This document shows positions 35,123-42,556 of a DNA stretch of 64,000 bases, in pieces (positions within the stretch are counted from its first letter, which is position 1; the number at the start of each line of letters is the position of its first letter). Origin of the DNA: Streptomyces tendae (GTDB lineage Bacteria; Actinomycetota; Actinomycetes; Streptomycetales; Streptomycetaceae). A program made the position numbers and the translations under genes. The DNA lies in NCBI RefSeq assembly GCF_008632955.1, contig NZ_CP043959.1:5208001-5272000 (forward strand), in the 5' to 3' direction. The notes below the pieces were generated by a model. That model was not told the origin of the DNA. It saw only the letters and a program-made list of their open reading frames with translations, and searched no databases.

Positions 35123-36001
35123 GTGAAGAGTCACCCGTCCGGCCCCGCCCGCAACCCGATCGGCAGTCATGTCCCCGTGGCCGGCGGTCTGCATTCCGTC
35201 GGTCTGTCCTACGCCCGTGACCTGGGGGCGGAGACCGTGCAGGTCTTCGTCGCCAACCCGCGCGGCTGGGCCACACCGGCCGGCAACCCCGTGCAGGACG
35301 AGGCGTTCCGCGCGGCCTGCGCCGAGGCCTCGATGCCGGCGTACGTGCACGCCCCGTACCTGATCAACTTCGGGTCCCACACCCCGGCGACCGTCGAGCG
35401 GTCCGTGGAGTCGCTGCGGCACTCGCTGCGGCGCGGCCGGGCGATCGGCGCGCTCGGCGTGGTGGTGCACACCGGCAGCGCGACCGGCGGACGGGAGCGG
35501 GCGGTGGCGCTGGCGCAGGTGCGGGAGCACATGCTGCCGCTGCTGGACGAGCTGACGCACGACGACGACCCGTTCCTGCTGCTGGAGCCGACCGCCGGCC
35601 AGGGCGCCTCGCTGTGCTCCCTGGTGGAGGACCTGGGCCCGTACTTCGCGGCGCTGGACGCCCACCCGAGGCTCGGCGTGTGCCTGGACACGTGCCACGT
35701 CTTCGCGGCCGGGCACGACCTGACCGGGCCGGACGGCGCGCACCGGACGCTGGACGAGCTGGTGGCGACCGTCGGCGAGGGGCGGCTGAGGCTGATCCAC
35801 GCCAACGACTCGATGGACGTGGCCGGCGCGCACAAGGACCGGCACGCCGGCATCGGCGCCGGGCACATCGGCGAGGACCCGTTCGCGGCGCTGATGACAC
35901 ACCCGGCGACGGCGGGCGTGCCCCTGGTCATCGAGACACCCGGCGGCAAGGAGGGGCACGCGGCGGACGTGGAGCGGCTGAAGAAGCTCCGCGACGGCTG
36001 A
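35123..36001 (+). CDS. nfo: Endonuclease IV-type AP endonuclease
   Basis: TIM-barrel protein of 292 residues of the endonuclease IV family, cutting at abasic sites in base-excision repair. The metal-site motifs run in order: VVHTGSATGG, LLLEPTAGQGAS, GVCLDTCHVFAAGHDL, LIHANDSMD, KDRHAGIGAGHIG and LVIETPGG, all aligning with the E. coli enzyme. That supports a DNA repair role over the generic sugar phosphate isomerase label. It starts with GTG, without a clear ribosome site. Confidence 0.92.
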   Translation: MKSHPSGPARNPIGSHVPVAGGLHSVGLSYARDLGAETVQVFVANPRGWATPAGNPVQDEAFRAACAEASMPAYVHAPYLINFGSHTPATVERSVESLRHSLRRGRAIGALGVVVHTGSATGGRERAVALAQVREHMLPLLDELTHDDDPFLLLEPTAGQGASLCSLVEDLGPYFAALDAHPRLGVCLDTCHVFAAGHDLTGPDGAHRTLDELVATVGEGRLRLIHANDSMDVAGAHKDRHAGIGAGHIGEDPFAALMTHPATAGVPLVIETPGGKEGHAADVERLKKLRDG

Positions 36002-36088
36002 GCCGTACGCGCGACCGTCGTGCGGGCGGCCATGGCACGCGCGACCGTCGTACGCGCGGCCGTCGCACCAGCGGCCGTCGCGCCGAGG
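36002..36088. repeat. Short imperfect tandem repeats
   Basis: Between nfo and the oxidoreductase gene, units like GCGACCGTCGTACGCGCGGC recur about four times in 80 bp with changes, mixed with GCGGCCGTCGC words. It is probably slippage-derived and not coding. Confidence 0.5.
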
Positions 36089-36736
36089 TCAGAGCTCGGG
36101 GCCGTCCCCGGGCTCCTCCTGGTAGGAGTAGCGCTGTTCCTTCCAGGGGTCGCCGAGGTTGTGGTAGCCGCGCTCCTCCCAGAAGCCACGGCGGTCGGCG
36201 GTCATGTACTCCACGCCGCGAACCCACTTGGGGCCCTTCCAGGCGTACAGGTGCGGCACGATCAGGCGCAGCGGGAAGCCGTGCTCGGCGGTGAGCAGTT
36301 CGCCGTCCTTGTGGGTGGCGAACAGGGAGCGGTCGGACGTGAAGTCCGCGAGCCGGAGGTTGGAGCTGAATCCGTACTCCGCCCACACCATCACATGGGT
36401 GACGTCGGGGGCGGGCGGGGCGATCTCCACGACGGTGCGGGCGGGGATCCCGCCCCATTCCGCGCCGACCATGCTGAACTTGGTGACGCAGTGCAGATCG
36501 GCCTCGACGGTGGTGTACGGCAGCGCCGTGAACTCCTCGTGGGTCCAGCAGCGCTTCCCGCCGTCGGCCGTGGCGCCGAAGACGCGGAACTCCCAGCGCT
36601 CCGGGCGGAACTTGGGGACCGGCCCGTAGTGGGTGACCGGCCAGCCCTTCTGCAGCCGCTGCCCCGGCGGGAGCTGGAGATCCACCGCTCCTCGTGTCGC
36701 GCGCTCCCCCGATTCGCGTTCCGCCGGCTGACCCAT
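36089..36736 (-). CDS. Sulfite oxidase-like molybdopterin oxidoreductase
   Basis: Protein of 215 residues of the sulfite oxidase/MsrP superfamily without a heme or dimerisation domain. The molybdenum ligand Cys83 lies in VEADLHCVTKFSMVG. GVVV-type cofactor loops, SLFATHKDGELLTAEHGFPLRLIVP and YAWKGPKWVRGVEYM, are typical of the family. There is no signal peptide or twin-arginine motif, so it should be cytoplasmic. ATG 36736 (MGQPAERES) is preferred over an upstream start that adds 20 unlikely residues. The substrate is unknown. Confidence 0.9.
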   Translation of the reverse strand: MGQPAERESGERATRGAVDLQLPPGQRLQKGWPVTHYGPVPKFRPERWEFRVFGATADGGKRCWTHEEFTALPYTTVEADLHCVTKFSMVGAEWGGIPARTVVEIAPPAPDVTHVMVWAEYGFSSNLRLADFTSDRSLFATHKDGELLTAEHGFPLRLIVPHLYAWKGPKWVRGVEYMTADRRGFWEERGYHNLGDPWKEQRYSYQEEPGDGPEL

Positions 36737-36814
36737 GTCTCCATCCTGACAGACCGGTGGCCATGCTCCTGAACCGGGCCCCGCAGATTCGGTCAATCAA
36801 CCTCAAAATGGACC

Positions 36815-36845
36815 AAGTATGGGTTTACTTACTAAGTCCATACTT
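36815..36845. promoter_or_regulatory. Inverted repeat in the AT-rich bfr upstream region
   Basis: AAGTATGG (36815-36822) and CCATACTT (36838-36845) form an inverted repeat with a 15-bp spacer inside an unusually AT-rich stretch (about 36790-36850). ACTTACT also occurs twice within it. It is about 80 bp before bacterioferritin and may be an operator. It does not fit the iron box. Confidence 0.4.
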
Positions 36846-36921
36846 ACTGGACGATCTTCCGCGGCGGTGTAATCATGCGCGCGACCCGCTCATTTCCCCC
36901 CACGCGGAAGGAGCCCGTGCC

Positions 36922-37440
36922 ATGCAGGGCGATCCCGAGGTCATCGAGTTCCTCAACGAGCAGCTGACCGCCGAGCTGACGGCGATCAACCAGTACTTCC
37001 TGCACTCCAAGCTCCAGGACCACAAGGGCTGGCACAAGCTCGCCGAGTACACCCGCGCCGAGTCCTTCGACGAGATGCGCCACGCCGAGCTGCTCACGGA
37101 CCGCATCCTGCTGCTCGACGGCCTGCCCAACTACCAGCGGCTGTTCCACGTCCGCGTCGGGCAGACCGTCACCGAGATGTTCCAGGCCGACCGGGAGGTC
37201 GAGCTGGAGGCGATCGACCGGCTCCGCCGGGGGGTGGAGGTCATGCGCAACAAGAACGACATCACCTCCGCCAACATCTTCGAGGCGATCCTGGCCGACG
37301 AGGAGCACCACGTCGACTACCTGGACACCCAGCTGGAGCTGATCGACAAACTGGGTGAGGCGCTGTACCTGTCGACGGTCATCGAGCAGTCCCAGCCGGA
37401 CCCCTCGGGCCCCGGGACGCACGGCTTCAAGACGCCCTGA
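36922..37440 (+). CDS. bfr: Bacterioferritin
   Basis: Iron-storage protein of 172 residues that assembles into a 24-subunit cage. All ferroxidase ligands occur at the E. coli Bfr numbers: Glu18, Glu51, His54, Glu94, Glu127 and His130. The heme ligand Met52 is also present. A GGAAGGAG site precedes ATG 36922 by about 10 nt. It converges with the bfd gene, whose product probably helps release its iron. The C-terminal tail (SQPDPSGPGTHGFKTP) is slightly longer than in E. coli. Confidence 0.97.
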   Translation: MQGDPEVIEFLNEQLTAELTAINQYFLHSKLQDHKGWHKLAEYTRAESFDEMRHAELLTDRILLLDGLPNYQRLFHVRVGQTVTEMFQADREVELEAIDRLRRGVEVMRNKNDITSANIFEAILADEEHHVDYLDTQLELIDKLGEALYLSTVIEQSQPDPSGPGTHGFKTP

Positions 37441-37457
37441 ACGACGGCGGGGACCGC

Positions 37458-37685
37458 CTACGCGGCTTCCTTGACCTCCGCCACGAGCGGCTGCTCGCCC
37501 TGGTCGATGAGCTGCCGCCGGGGGCAGGCGCCACGGCCCAGCAGCGCCTGGATGCGCCGGACGCAGCCGCCGCAGTCGGTGCCGGCCTTGCAGGCGGAGG
37601 CGATCTGCCGGGGTGTGCAGGCACCGGCTTCCGCGTGGCTCTTCACCTGTTCCTCGGTCACGCCGAAGCAGCTGCAGACGAACAC
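37458..37685 (-). CDS. bfd: Bacterioferritin-associated ferredoxin (Bfd)
   Basis: [2Fe-2S] protein of 75 residues, MFVCSCFGVTEEQ, with cluster ligands Cys4, Cys6, Cys38 and Cys41 (CxC and CxxC). Bfd proteins reduce ferric iron in Bfr so that it can be released. The second GTG (37685) is the better start, with GGGAGG 8 nt ahead; the first GTG (37694) overlaps that site. An iron box lies 54-72 bp upstream, so it should be induced in iron starvation, which fits the role. Confidence 0.93.
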   Translation of the reverse strand: MFVCSCFGVTEEQVKSHAEAGACTPRQIASACKAGTDCGGCVRRIQALLGRGACPRRQLIDQGEQPLVAEVKEAA

Positions 37686-37738
37686 GCGGGTCACCTCCCG
37701 GCGGAGTACAGGGTCGTGCCGTACCGACCCTCCGTCGG

Positions 37739-37757
37739 TGAGGCAAACCTAACCTTA
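37739..37757 (-). promoter_or_regulatory. DmdR/IdeR-type iron box upstream of bfd
   Basis: Read on the minus strand, TAAGGTTAGGTTTGCCTCA matches 14 of 19 positions of the iron-box consensus TTAGGTTAGGCTAACCTAA. The site is positioned to control bfd, so the iron-dependent repressor would shut it off when iron is plentiful. Confidence 0.75.
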
Positions 37758-37782
37758 CCTGCGCCCTCGAAGGGCACGAAAG

Positions 37783-37823
37783 AGGGGTGGGGCGTGATCC
37801 GGTGTGAAACACGCCCCACCCCT
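37783..37823 (-). terminator. Terminator of the DAHP synthase gene
   Basis: A perfect 14-bp stem (37783-37796 with 37810-37823; arms AGGGGTGGGGCGTG and complement) with a 13-nt loop lies 26 bp past the DAHP synthase stop. In the minus direction it is followed by CTTTCGTG. It also insulates the bfd promoter. Confidence 0.85.
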
Positions 37824-37848
37824 GACGGCCGGCGACCGGCCGTGCCGG

Positions 37849-39201
37849 TCACTGGTCCCGGTACATCTCCGCGACCAGGAAGGCCAGGTCGAGCGACTGG
37901 CTGCGGTTCAGCCGCGGGTCGCACGCCGTCTCGTAGCGCTGGTGCAGGTCGTCGACGAAGATCTCGTCGCCGCCGCCCACGCACTCGGTGACGTCGTCAC
38001 CCGTGAGCTCCACGTGGATGCCACCCGGATGGGTGCCGAGCTCCTTGTGGACCTCGAAGAAGCCCTTCACCTCGTCCAGCACGTCGTCGAAGCGGCGGGT
38101 CTTGTGCCCGGAGGCCGCCTCGAAGGTGTTGCCGTGCATCGGGTCGGTCACCCACGCCACGGTCGCGCCGGACGCCGTCACCTTCTCGACCAGCTCGGGG
38201 AGGTTGTCGCGGATCTTGTCCGCGCCCATCCGGACGATGAACGTCAGCCGGCCGGGCTCCCGCTCCGGGTCGAGGCGGTCGATGTAGCGCAGCGCCTCCT
38301 CGGCCGTCGTGCTCGGACCGAGCTTGATGCCGATGGGGTTGCGGATCCGCGAGGCGAACTCGATGTGCGCATGGTCCAGCTGCCGGGTGCGCTCACCGAT
38401 CCACACCATGTGCGCGGACACGTCGTACAGCTGTCCCGTGCGGGAGTCGACCCGGGTGAGGGCCGACTCGTAGTCGAGCAGCAGCGCCTCGTGCGAGGAG
38501 AAGAACTCGACGGTCTTGAACTCCTCCGGCTCCGCGCCGCACGCCTGCATGAAGTTCAGCGCCTGGTCGATCTCCCGGGCCAGCTGCTCGTAGCGCTGGC
38601 CGGACGGGGACGACTTCACGAAGTCCTGGTTCCAGGCGTGCACCTGGCGCAGGTCGGCGTAACCGCCGGTGGTGAAGGCGCGCACCAGGTTCAGCGTGGA
38701 GGCCGACGCGTTGTACATCCGCTTCAGCCGCTCGGGGTCCGGGACCCGGGCCTCCTCGGTGAAGTCGAAGCCGTTCACCGAGTCGCCGCGGTACGTCGGC
38801 AGCGTCACGCCGTCACGCGTCTCGGTCGGCTTGGAGCGCGGCTTGGAGTACTGGCCGGCGATCCGGCCGACCTTCACCACGGGCACCGAGGCCGCGTAGG
38901 TGAGGACGGCGCCCATCTGGAGGAGCGTCTTGAGCTTGTTGCGGATGTGGTCGGCGGACACGGCGTCGAAGGCCTCGGCGCAGTCGCCGCCCTGGAGGAG
39001 GAACGCCTCTCCCTTGGCGACGGAGGCCATCCGGGCGCGCAGCTGGTCGCACTCGCCCGCGAAGACGAGCGGCGGATACGACTCGAGGTCCGCGATGACT
39101 GCGCGCAGAGCCTCGGGGTCGGGGTACTCGGGCTGCTGCGCCGCGGGCAGATCTCGCCAGGTGTTGCCAGCGCTCGCGCTGGTCTTAGCGTTCACGGTCA
39201 C
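37849..39201 (-). CDS. Class II DAHP synthase
   Basis: First enzyme of the shikimate pathway, condensing phosphoenolpyruvate with erythrose 4-phosphate. It is the plant/actinobacterial class II type, 450 residues. Landmarks are WRDLPAAQQPEYPD, PPLVFAGECDQLR, LLQGGDCAEAFD, GDSVNGFDF, SSHEALLLDYE and VTDPMHGNT, plus the metal and substrate residues of that class. GTG 39201 is 7 nt after the -10 box TAATGT (leaderless); GTG 39195 is close by. It diverges from the trp leader with only 96 bp between the two starts, placing two branches of aromatic synthesis back to back. Confidence 0.96.
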   Translation of the reverse strand: MTVNAKTSASAGNTWRDLPAAQQPEYPDPEALRAVIADLESYPPLVFAGECDQLRARMASVAKGEAFLLQGGDCAEAFDAVSADHIRNKLKTLLQMGAVLTYAASVPVVKVGRIAGQYSKPRSKPTETRDGVTLPTYRGDSVNGFDFTEEARVPDPERLKRMYNASASTLNLVRAFTTGGYADLRQVHAWNQDFVKSSPSGQRYEQLAREIDQALNFMQACGAEPEEFKTVEFFSSHEALLLDYESALTRVDSRTGQLYDVSAHMVWIGERTRQLDHAHIEFASRIRNPIGIKLGPSTTAEEALRYIDRLDPEREPGRLTFIVRMGADKIRDNLPELVEKVTASGATVAWVTDPMHGNTFEAASGHKTRRFDDVLDEVKGFFEVHKELGTHPGGIHVELTGDDVTECVGGGDEIFVDDLHQRYETACDPRLNRSQSLDLAFLVAEMYRDQ

Positions 39202-39208
39202 GGAACCC

Positions 39209-39214
39209 ACATTA
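39209..39214 (-). promoter_or_regulatory. -10 box of the DAHP synthase gene
   Basis: On the minus strand TAATGT ends 7 nt before the GTG start, which has no ribosome site, so a leaderless message is likely. Confidence 0.5.
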
Positions 39215-39284
39215 CGGGGTCGGAACGGTCGTCCATCCCGACGCCCAACAAATGAGACAGGGTCCGCACCGACGCGCGATGCGC

Positions 39285-39290
39285 TAAGGT
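39285..39290 (+). promoter_or_regulatory. -10 box of the trp leader
   Basis: TAAGGT ends 7 nt before the ATG of the leader peptide. Transcription would start on that ATG, so the attenuation peptide itself is probably translated from a leaderless message. Confidence 0.55.
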
Positions 39291-39297
39291 CGGGCCC

Positions 39298-39354
39298 ATG
39301 TTCGCGCACTCGACCCGCACCTGGTGGTGGACCGCTCATCCGGCGGCCCACTGA
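39298..39354 (+). CDS. trpL: trp leader peptide (18 aa, three Trp in a row)
   Basis: The frame reads MFAHSTRTWWWTAHPAAH and stops with TGA; the three TGG codons are at 39322-39330. Such a run is very improbable by chance and stands directly before an attenuator and an anthranilate synthase gene. Ribosome stalling at the Trp codons when charged tRNA-Trp is scarce should favour the antiterminator. Too short for ordinary gene callers. Confidence 0.93.
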   Translation: MFAHSTRTWWWTAHPAAH

Positions 39355-39403
39355 CTGCGCGTACGCACCGACTTCGCGAAGGCCGCCCGAGGGGCGGCCT
39401 TCG
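39342..39403 (+). terminator. trp attenuator with competing antiterminator
   Basis: The terminator stem is 12 bp (39377-39388 with 39392-39403; arms CGAAGGCCGCCC and GGGCGGCCTTCG) with a 3-nt loop and a short GTGGTTTCC tail. GGCGGCC at 39342-39348, inside the last codons of the leader peptide, is complementary to GGCCGCC (39381-39387) in the left arm. That is what an antiterminator needs. Ribosomes that reach the stop codon would cover the first segment and let the terminator form. Confidence 0.85.
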
Positions 39404-39460
39404 GTGGTTTCCGGGGTCGTTCCTCACCGCTCACGACAGCGACGAAACGAGGAACGCCCC

Positions 39461-41344
39461 ATGGACCTGCTGGCACGGCTCCCCCACGACGACCGCCCCT
39501 TCGCCCTGCTGCGCCGCCGCACCCCCGGCCACGACCACGACGTGGTGGAGCTGCTGACCGGCCCGGTCACCGCCCACGACCGGCTGGCCGACCTGCCCGA
39601 CGAGGGACTGGCGCTGGTCCCCTTCCGGCAGATCCGCGAGCGCGGCTTCGACGTCCGCGACGACGGCACCCCACTGCTGGTGCTGACCCCCGAGGAGCGC
39701 CACGAGATCCCGCTCGCCGAGGCGCTCCGGGCGCTCCCCGCACACGACGTGCGCGTCGAGGGCGGCGGCTTCGACGTCGGTGACGAGGAGTACGCGCGGA
39801 TCGTCGGACGGGTCCTCGACGAGGAGATCGGGCGGGGCGAGGGCGCCAACTTCGTGATCCGCAGAACGTACGAGGGCGGGATCCCCGGGTTCGGGCGGGC
39901 CGACGCGCTCGCACTGTTCCGGCGGCTGCTGGAGGGCGAGCGGGGCGCGTACTGGACGTTCGTCGTGCACACCGGTGACCGCACCCTGGTCGGGGCCAGC
40001 CCCGAGGTGCACGTACGGGCGTCGGGCGGGACGGTCGTGATGAACCCCATCAGCGGCACCTACCGCTACCCCGCCGAGGGTCCCACCCCCGAGCACCTGC
40101 TCCGCTTCCTCGCCGACGGCAAGGAGATCGAGGAGCTGTCGATGGTCGTCGACGAGGAGCTCAAGATGATGTGCACCGTCGGCGACATGGGCGGCGTGGT
40201 CGTCGGACCCCGGCTGAAGGAGATGGCGCACCTCGCGCACACCGAGTACGAGCTGCGCGGCCGGTCCTCCATGGACGTGCGCGACGTGCTGCGGGAGACC
40301 ATGTTCGCGGCGACCGTGACCGGCTCGCCGGTGCAGAACGCCTGCCGGGCCATCGAACGGCACGAGGCCGGCGGACGCGGCTACTACGCGGGGGCGCTGG
40401 CCCTGATCGGCCGGGACGAGGGCGGGGCCCAGACGCTGGACTCCCCCATCCTGATCCGCACCGCCGACATCGACGCCGCCGGACGGCTGCGGGTGCCGGT
40501 CGGTGCCACGCTGGTGCGCGGCTCGGACCCGGCGGGCGAGGTGGCGGAGACCCACGCCAAGGCGGCCGGGGTGCTGGCCGCGCTGGGTGTGCGCCCGGGA
40601 CGGCCGCGCGTGGAGGCGGTGCGGCCGAAGCTCGCGGAGGACCCGCGGGTGCGGGCCGCGCTGGACGGGCGCCGGGCCTCGCTCGCGCCGTTCTGGCTGC
40701 GGATGCAGGAGCGGTCCGATGCGCTGACCGGACACGCGCTGGTCGTCGACGCGGAGGACACCTTCACCGCGATGCTCGCCCATGTGCTGCGGGCGGCCGG
40801 TCTTGAGGTCACCGTGCGCCGCTACGACGAGCCCGGGCTGCGGGACGCGGTGCTCGCGCACGAGGGCCCGCTGGTGCTGGGGCCCGGCCCGGGCGACCCC
40901 ACCGACACGGCCGACCCGAAGATGCGGTTCCTGCGCGCGCTGACCGCCGAGGTCGTCGCGGGCAGCCGGCACGGCGTGCTCGGCGTCTGCCTCGGCCACG
41001 AGCTGCTGGCGGCCGAGCTGGGCCTGGACATCGTCCGCAAGAAGGTGCCCTACCAGGGGGCGCAGACGGAGATCGACCTGTTCGGGCGGCCGGAGACGGT
41101 CGGCTTCTACAACAGCTTCGTGGCGCACTGCGACGAGGACGCCGCGCGGGAGCTGGCCGCGCACGGCGTCGAGGTGAGCCGCGCGGCGAACGGCGAGGTG
41201 CACGCGCTGCGGGGGCCCGGTTTCGCGGGCGTGCAGTTCCACCCCGAGTCGGTGCTCAGTCTGAACGGCGCCGCCGTGGTGCGGGAGCTGATGGGTCAGC
41301 TGCGCGGCACCAGCACGTTGCCGGAGCGGCGGCCGGCGGTGTAG
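39461..41344 (+). CDS. Fused anthranilate synthase (TrpE-TrpG)
   Basis: Single chain of 627 residues that converts chorismate and glutamine to anthranilate. The N-terminal TrpE-like half (about 1-425) has MNPISGTYRYPAEG, EELSMVVDEELKMMC and ATVTGSPVQNACRAIE. The C-terminal glutamine amidotransferase (about 440-627) has GPGPGDPTDT, the nucleophile in GVCLGHELLA and the catalytic His/Glu in FHPESVLS. ATG follows ACGAGGAA by 8 nt. The trp leader and attenuator upstream point to tryptophan supply; fused enzymes of this type also serve phenazine-like secondary pathways, but no such genes are near. The 3' end overlaps the convergent dehydrogenase gene by 49 bp. Confidence 0.95.
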   Translation: MDLLARLPHDDRPFALLRRRTPGHDHDVVELLTGPVTAHDRLADLPDEGLALVPFRQIRERGFDVRDDGTPLLVLTPEERHEIPLAEALRALPAHDVRVEGGGFDVGDEEYARIVGRVLDEEIGRGEGANFVIRRTYEGGIPGFGRADALALFRRLLEGERGAYWTFVVHTGDRTLVGASPEVHVRASGGTVVMNPISGTYRYPAEGPTPEHLLRFLADGKEIEELSMVVDEELKMMCTVGDMGGVVVGPRLKEMAHLAHTEYELRGRSSMDVRDVLRETMFAATVTGSPVQNACRAIERHEAGGRGYYAGALALIGRDEGGAQTLDSPILIRTADIDAAGRLRVPVGATLVRGSDPAGEVAETHAKAAGVLAALGVRPGRPRVEAVRPKLAEDPRVRAALDGRRASLAPFWLRMQERSDALTGHALVVDAEDTFTAMLAHVLRAAGLEVTVRRYDEPGLRDAVLAHEGPLVLGPGPGDPTDTADPKMRFLRALTAEVVAGSRHGVLGVCLGHELLAAELGLDIVRKKVPYQGAQTEIDLFGRPETVGFYNSFVAHCDEDAARELAAHGVEVSRAANGEVHALRGPGFAGVQFHPESVLSLNGAAVVRELMGQLRGTSTLPERRPAV

Positions 41345-42290
41345 TCGAGGACGTTGTCCACCGTCGTGGCGACGATCTGCGTGACGGCGTCCCGCGTGTA
41401 GTACGCCTGGTGGGAGGTGACCAGGACGTTCGGGAAGGTGACGAGGCGGGCCAGGGTGTCGTCGTCGACGGCCTCGAGGGACTTGTCGAGGAAGAACAGG
41501 CCCGCCTCCGCCTCGTACACGTCAAGGCCCACGCCGGTGAAGCGGCCGGCGCGCAGTTCGTCGACGAGGGCGGCGGTGTCCACGAGGCCGCCGCGGCTGG
41601 AGTTCACCAGGATGGAGTCGTCCCGCATGGTCTTCAGGGCGGTCGCGTCGATGAGGTGCCGGGTGCTGGGCAGCAGCGGGACGTGCAGGCTGACCAGGTC
41701 GGACTCGGCGAGCAGCTGCTCCTTGGGGACGTACGTCATGCCGAACTCCCGGCAGGCGGGGTTCTCGGCGACGTCCCAGCCGAGCAGCCGCATGCCGAAG
41801 CCGTGGGCGATCCGGGCGAACGCCTCGCCGATCTTCCCGGTGCCGAGCACGCCGACGGTGCGGCCGTGCAGGTCGCGGCCCATCAGCCCGTCGAGCCGGA
41901 AGTCGAAGTCACGGGTGCGGGTGGAGGCGCGGACGATGCGGCGGTTCACCGCCATGGCGAGGGTCCAGGCGAACTCGGCGACGGAGTACGGCGAGTAGGA
42001 GGACACCCGGGCGACGGTCAGGCCGAGGCGTTCCGCGACGTCGAGGTCGACGTTGTTGAAGCCGGTGGAGCGCTGGGCGACCATCCGGGTGCCGCCGGCG
42101 GCGAGGCCGGACAGGACGTCGGCACCGAGGTCGCAGTTGACGCTGGTGGAGATGATCTCGTGGCCGGCGGCGATGGGGCGGTGTCCGTGTTGAGGAAGAC
42201 GTCGAGGGTGCGGGTGGGGTGGTGGTCCGCGAAGGCTTGCTCGATGAGGGGCTTCTCGTCTGCCTGTACGCCGAAGGCGAGGATCTCCAC
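41296..42290 (-). pseudogene. D-2-hydroxyacid dehydrogenase, frameshifted as sequenced
   Basis: NAD-dependent dehydrogenase related to D-lactate dehydrogenase. The N-terminus VEILAFGVQADEKPLIEQAF runs in one frame to LNTDTAP, and the rest continues in another from IAAGHEIISTSVNCDLG. The break is at a run of four G on the plus strand (42175-42178), and one added base restores a chain of about 331 residues. The body is intact: TVGVLGTGKIGEAFARIA, the catalytic Arg in NSSRGGLVDTAAL, the Glu in VYEAEAGLFF and the His in TSHQAYYT. GTG 42290 follows GGAGGGG. True mutation and sequence error cannot be told apart here. Confidence 0.88.
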
Positions 42291-42556
42291 GGGCCCCTCC
42301 GGGGGTAGTGCCGGTTTGCTTCCCTGGGGGGAGCTTACGGGGCCGTTGGGCGGTTTCACGTGGGCCGGACGGCCCGGGTGTTGGTACGGGCGGGGTGTGC
42401 GCGGCCCGGCGCTTGCGGGGTGCCTCCCCCACTCTCGGCTTCGCTCGAGCGGGAGGTACCCCCATCCGCCCACCCGTGCCGCCCTGCGGCACGACTGCCC
42501 GCGGACTGCGGCATCTGGCCGCGGGATGGGGGGGCTGCCCGTGGGGAGCGGGTACC

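Noticed and set aside
31979..35959. A 1326-codon minus-strand frame opposite thiG, the kinase and nfo
   Set aside because: Composition is His/Arg/Val/Gln-rich shadow of real genes, with no domain and no ribosome site.
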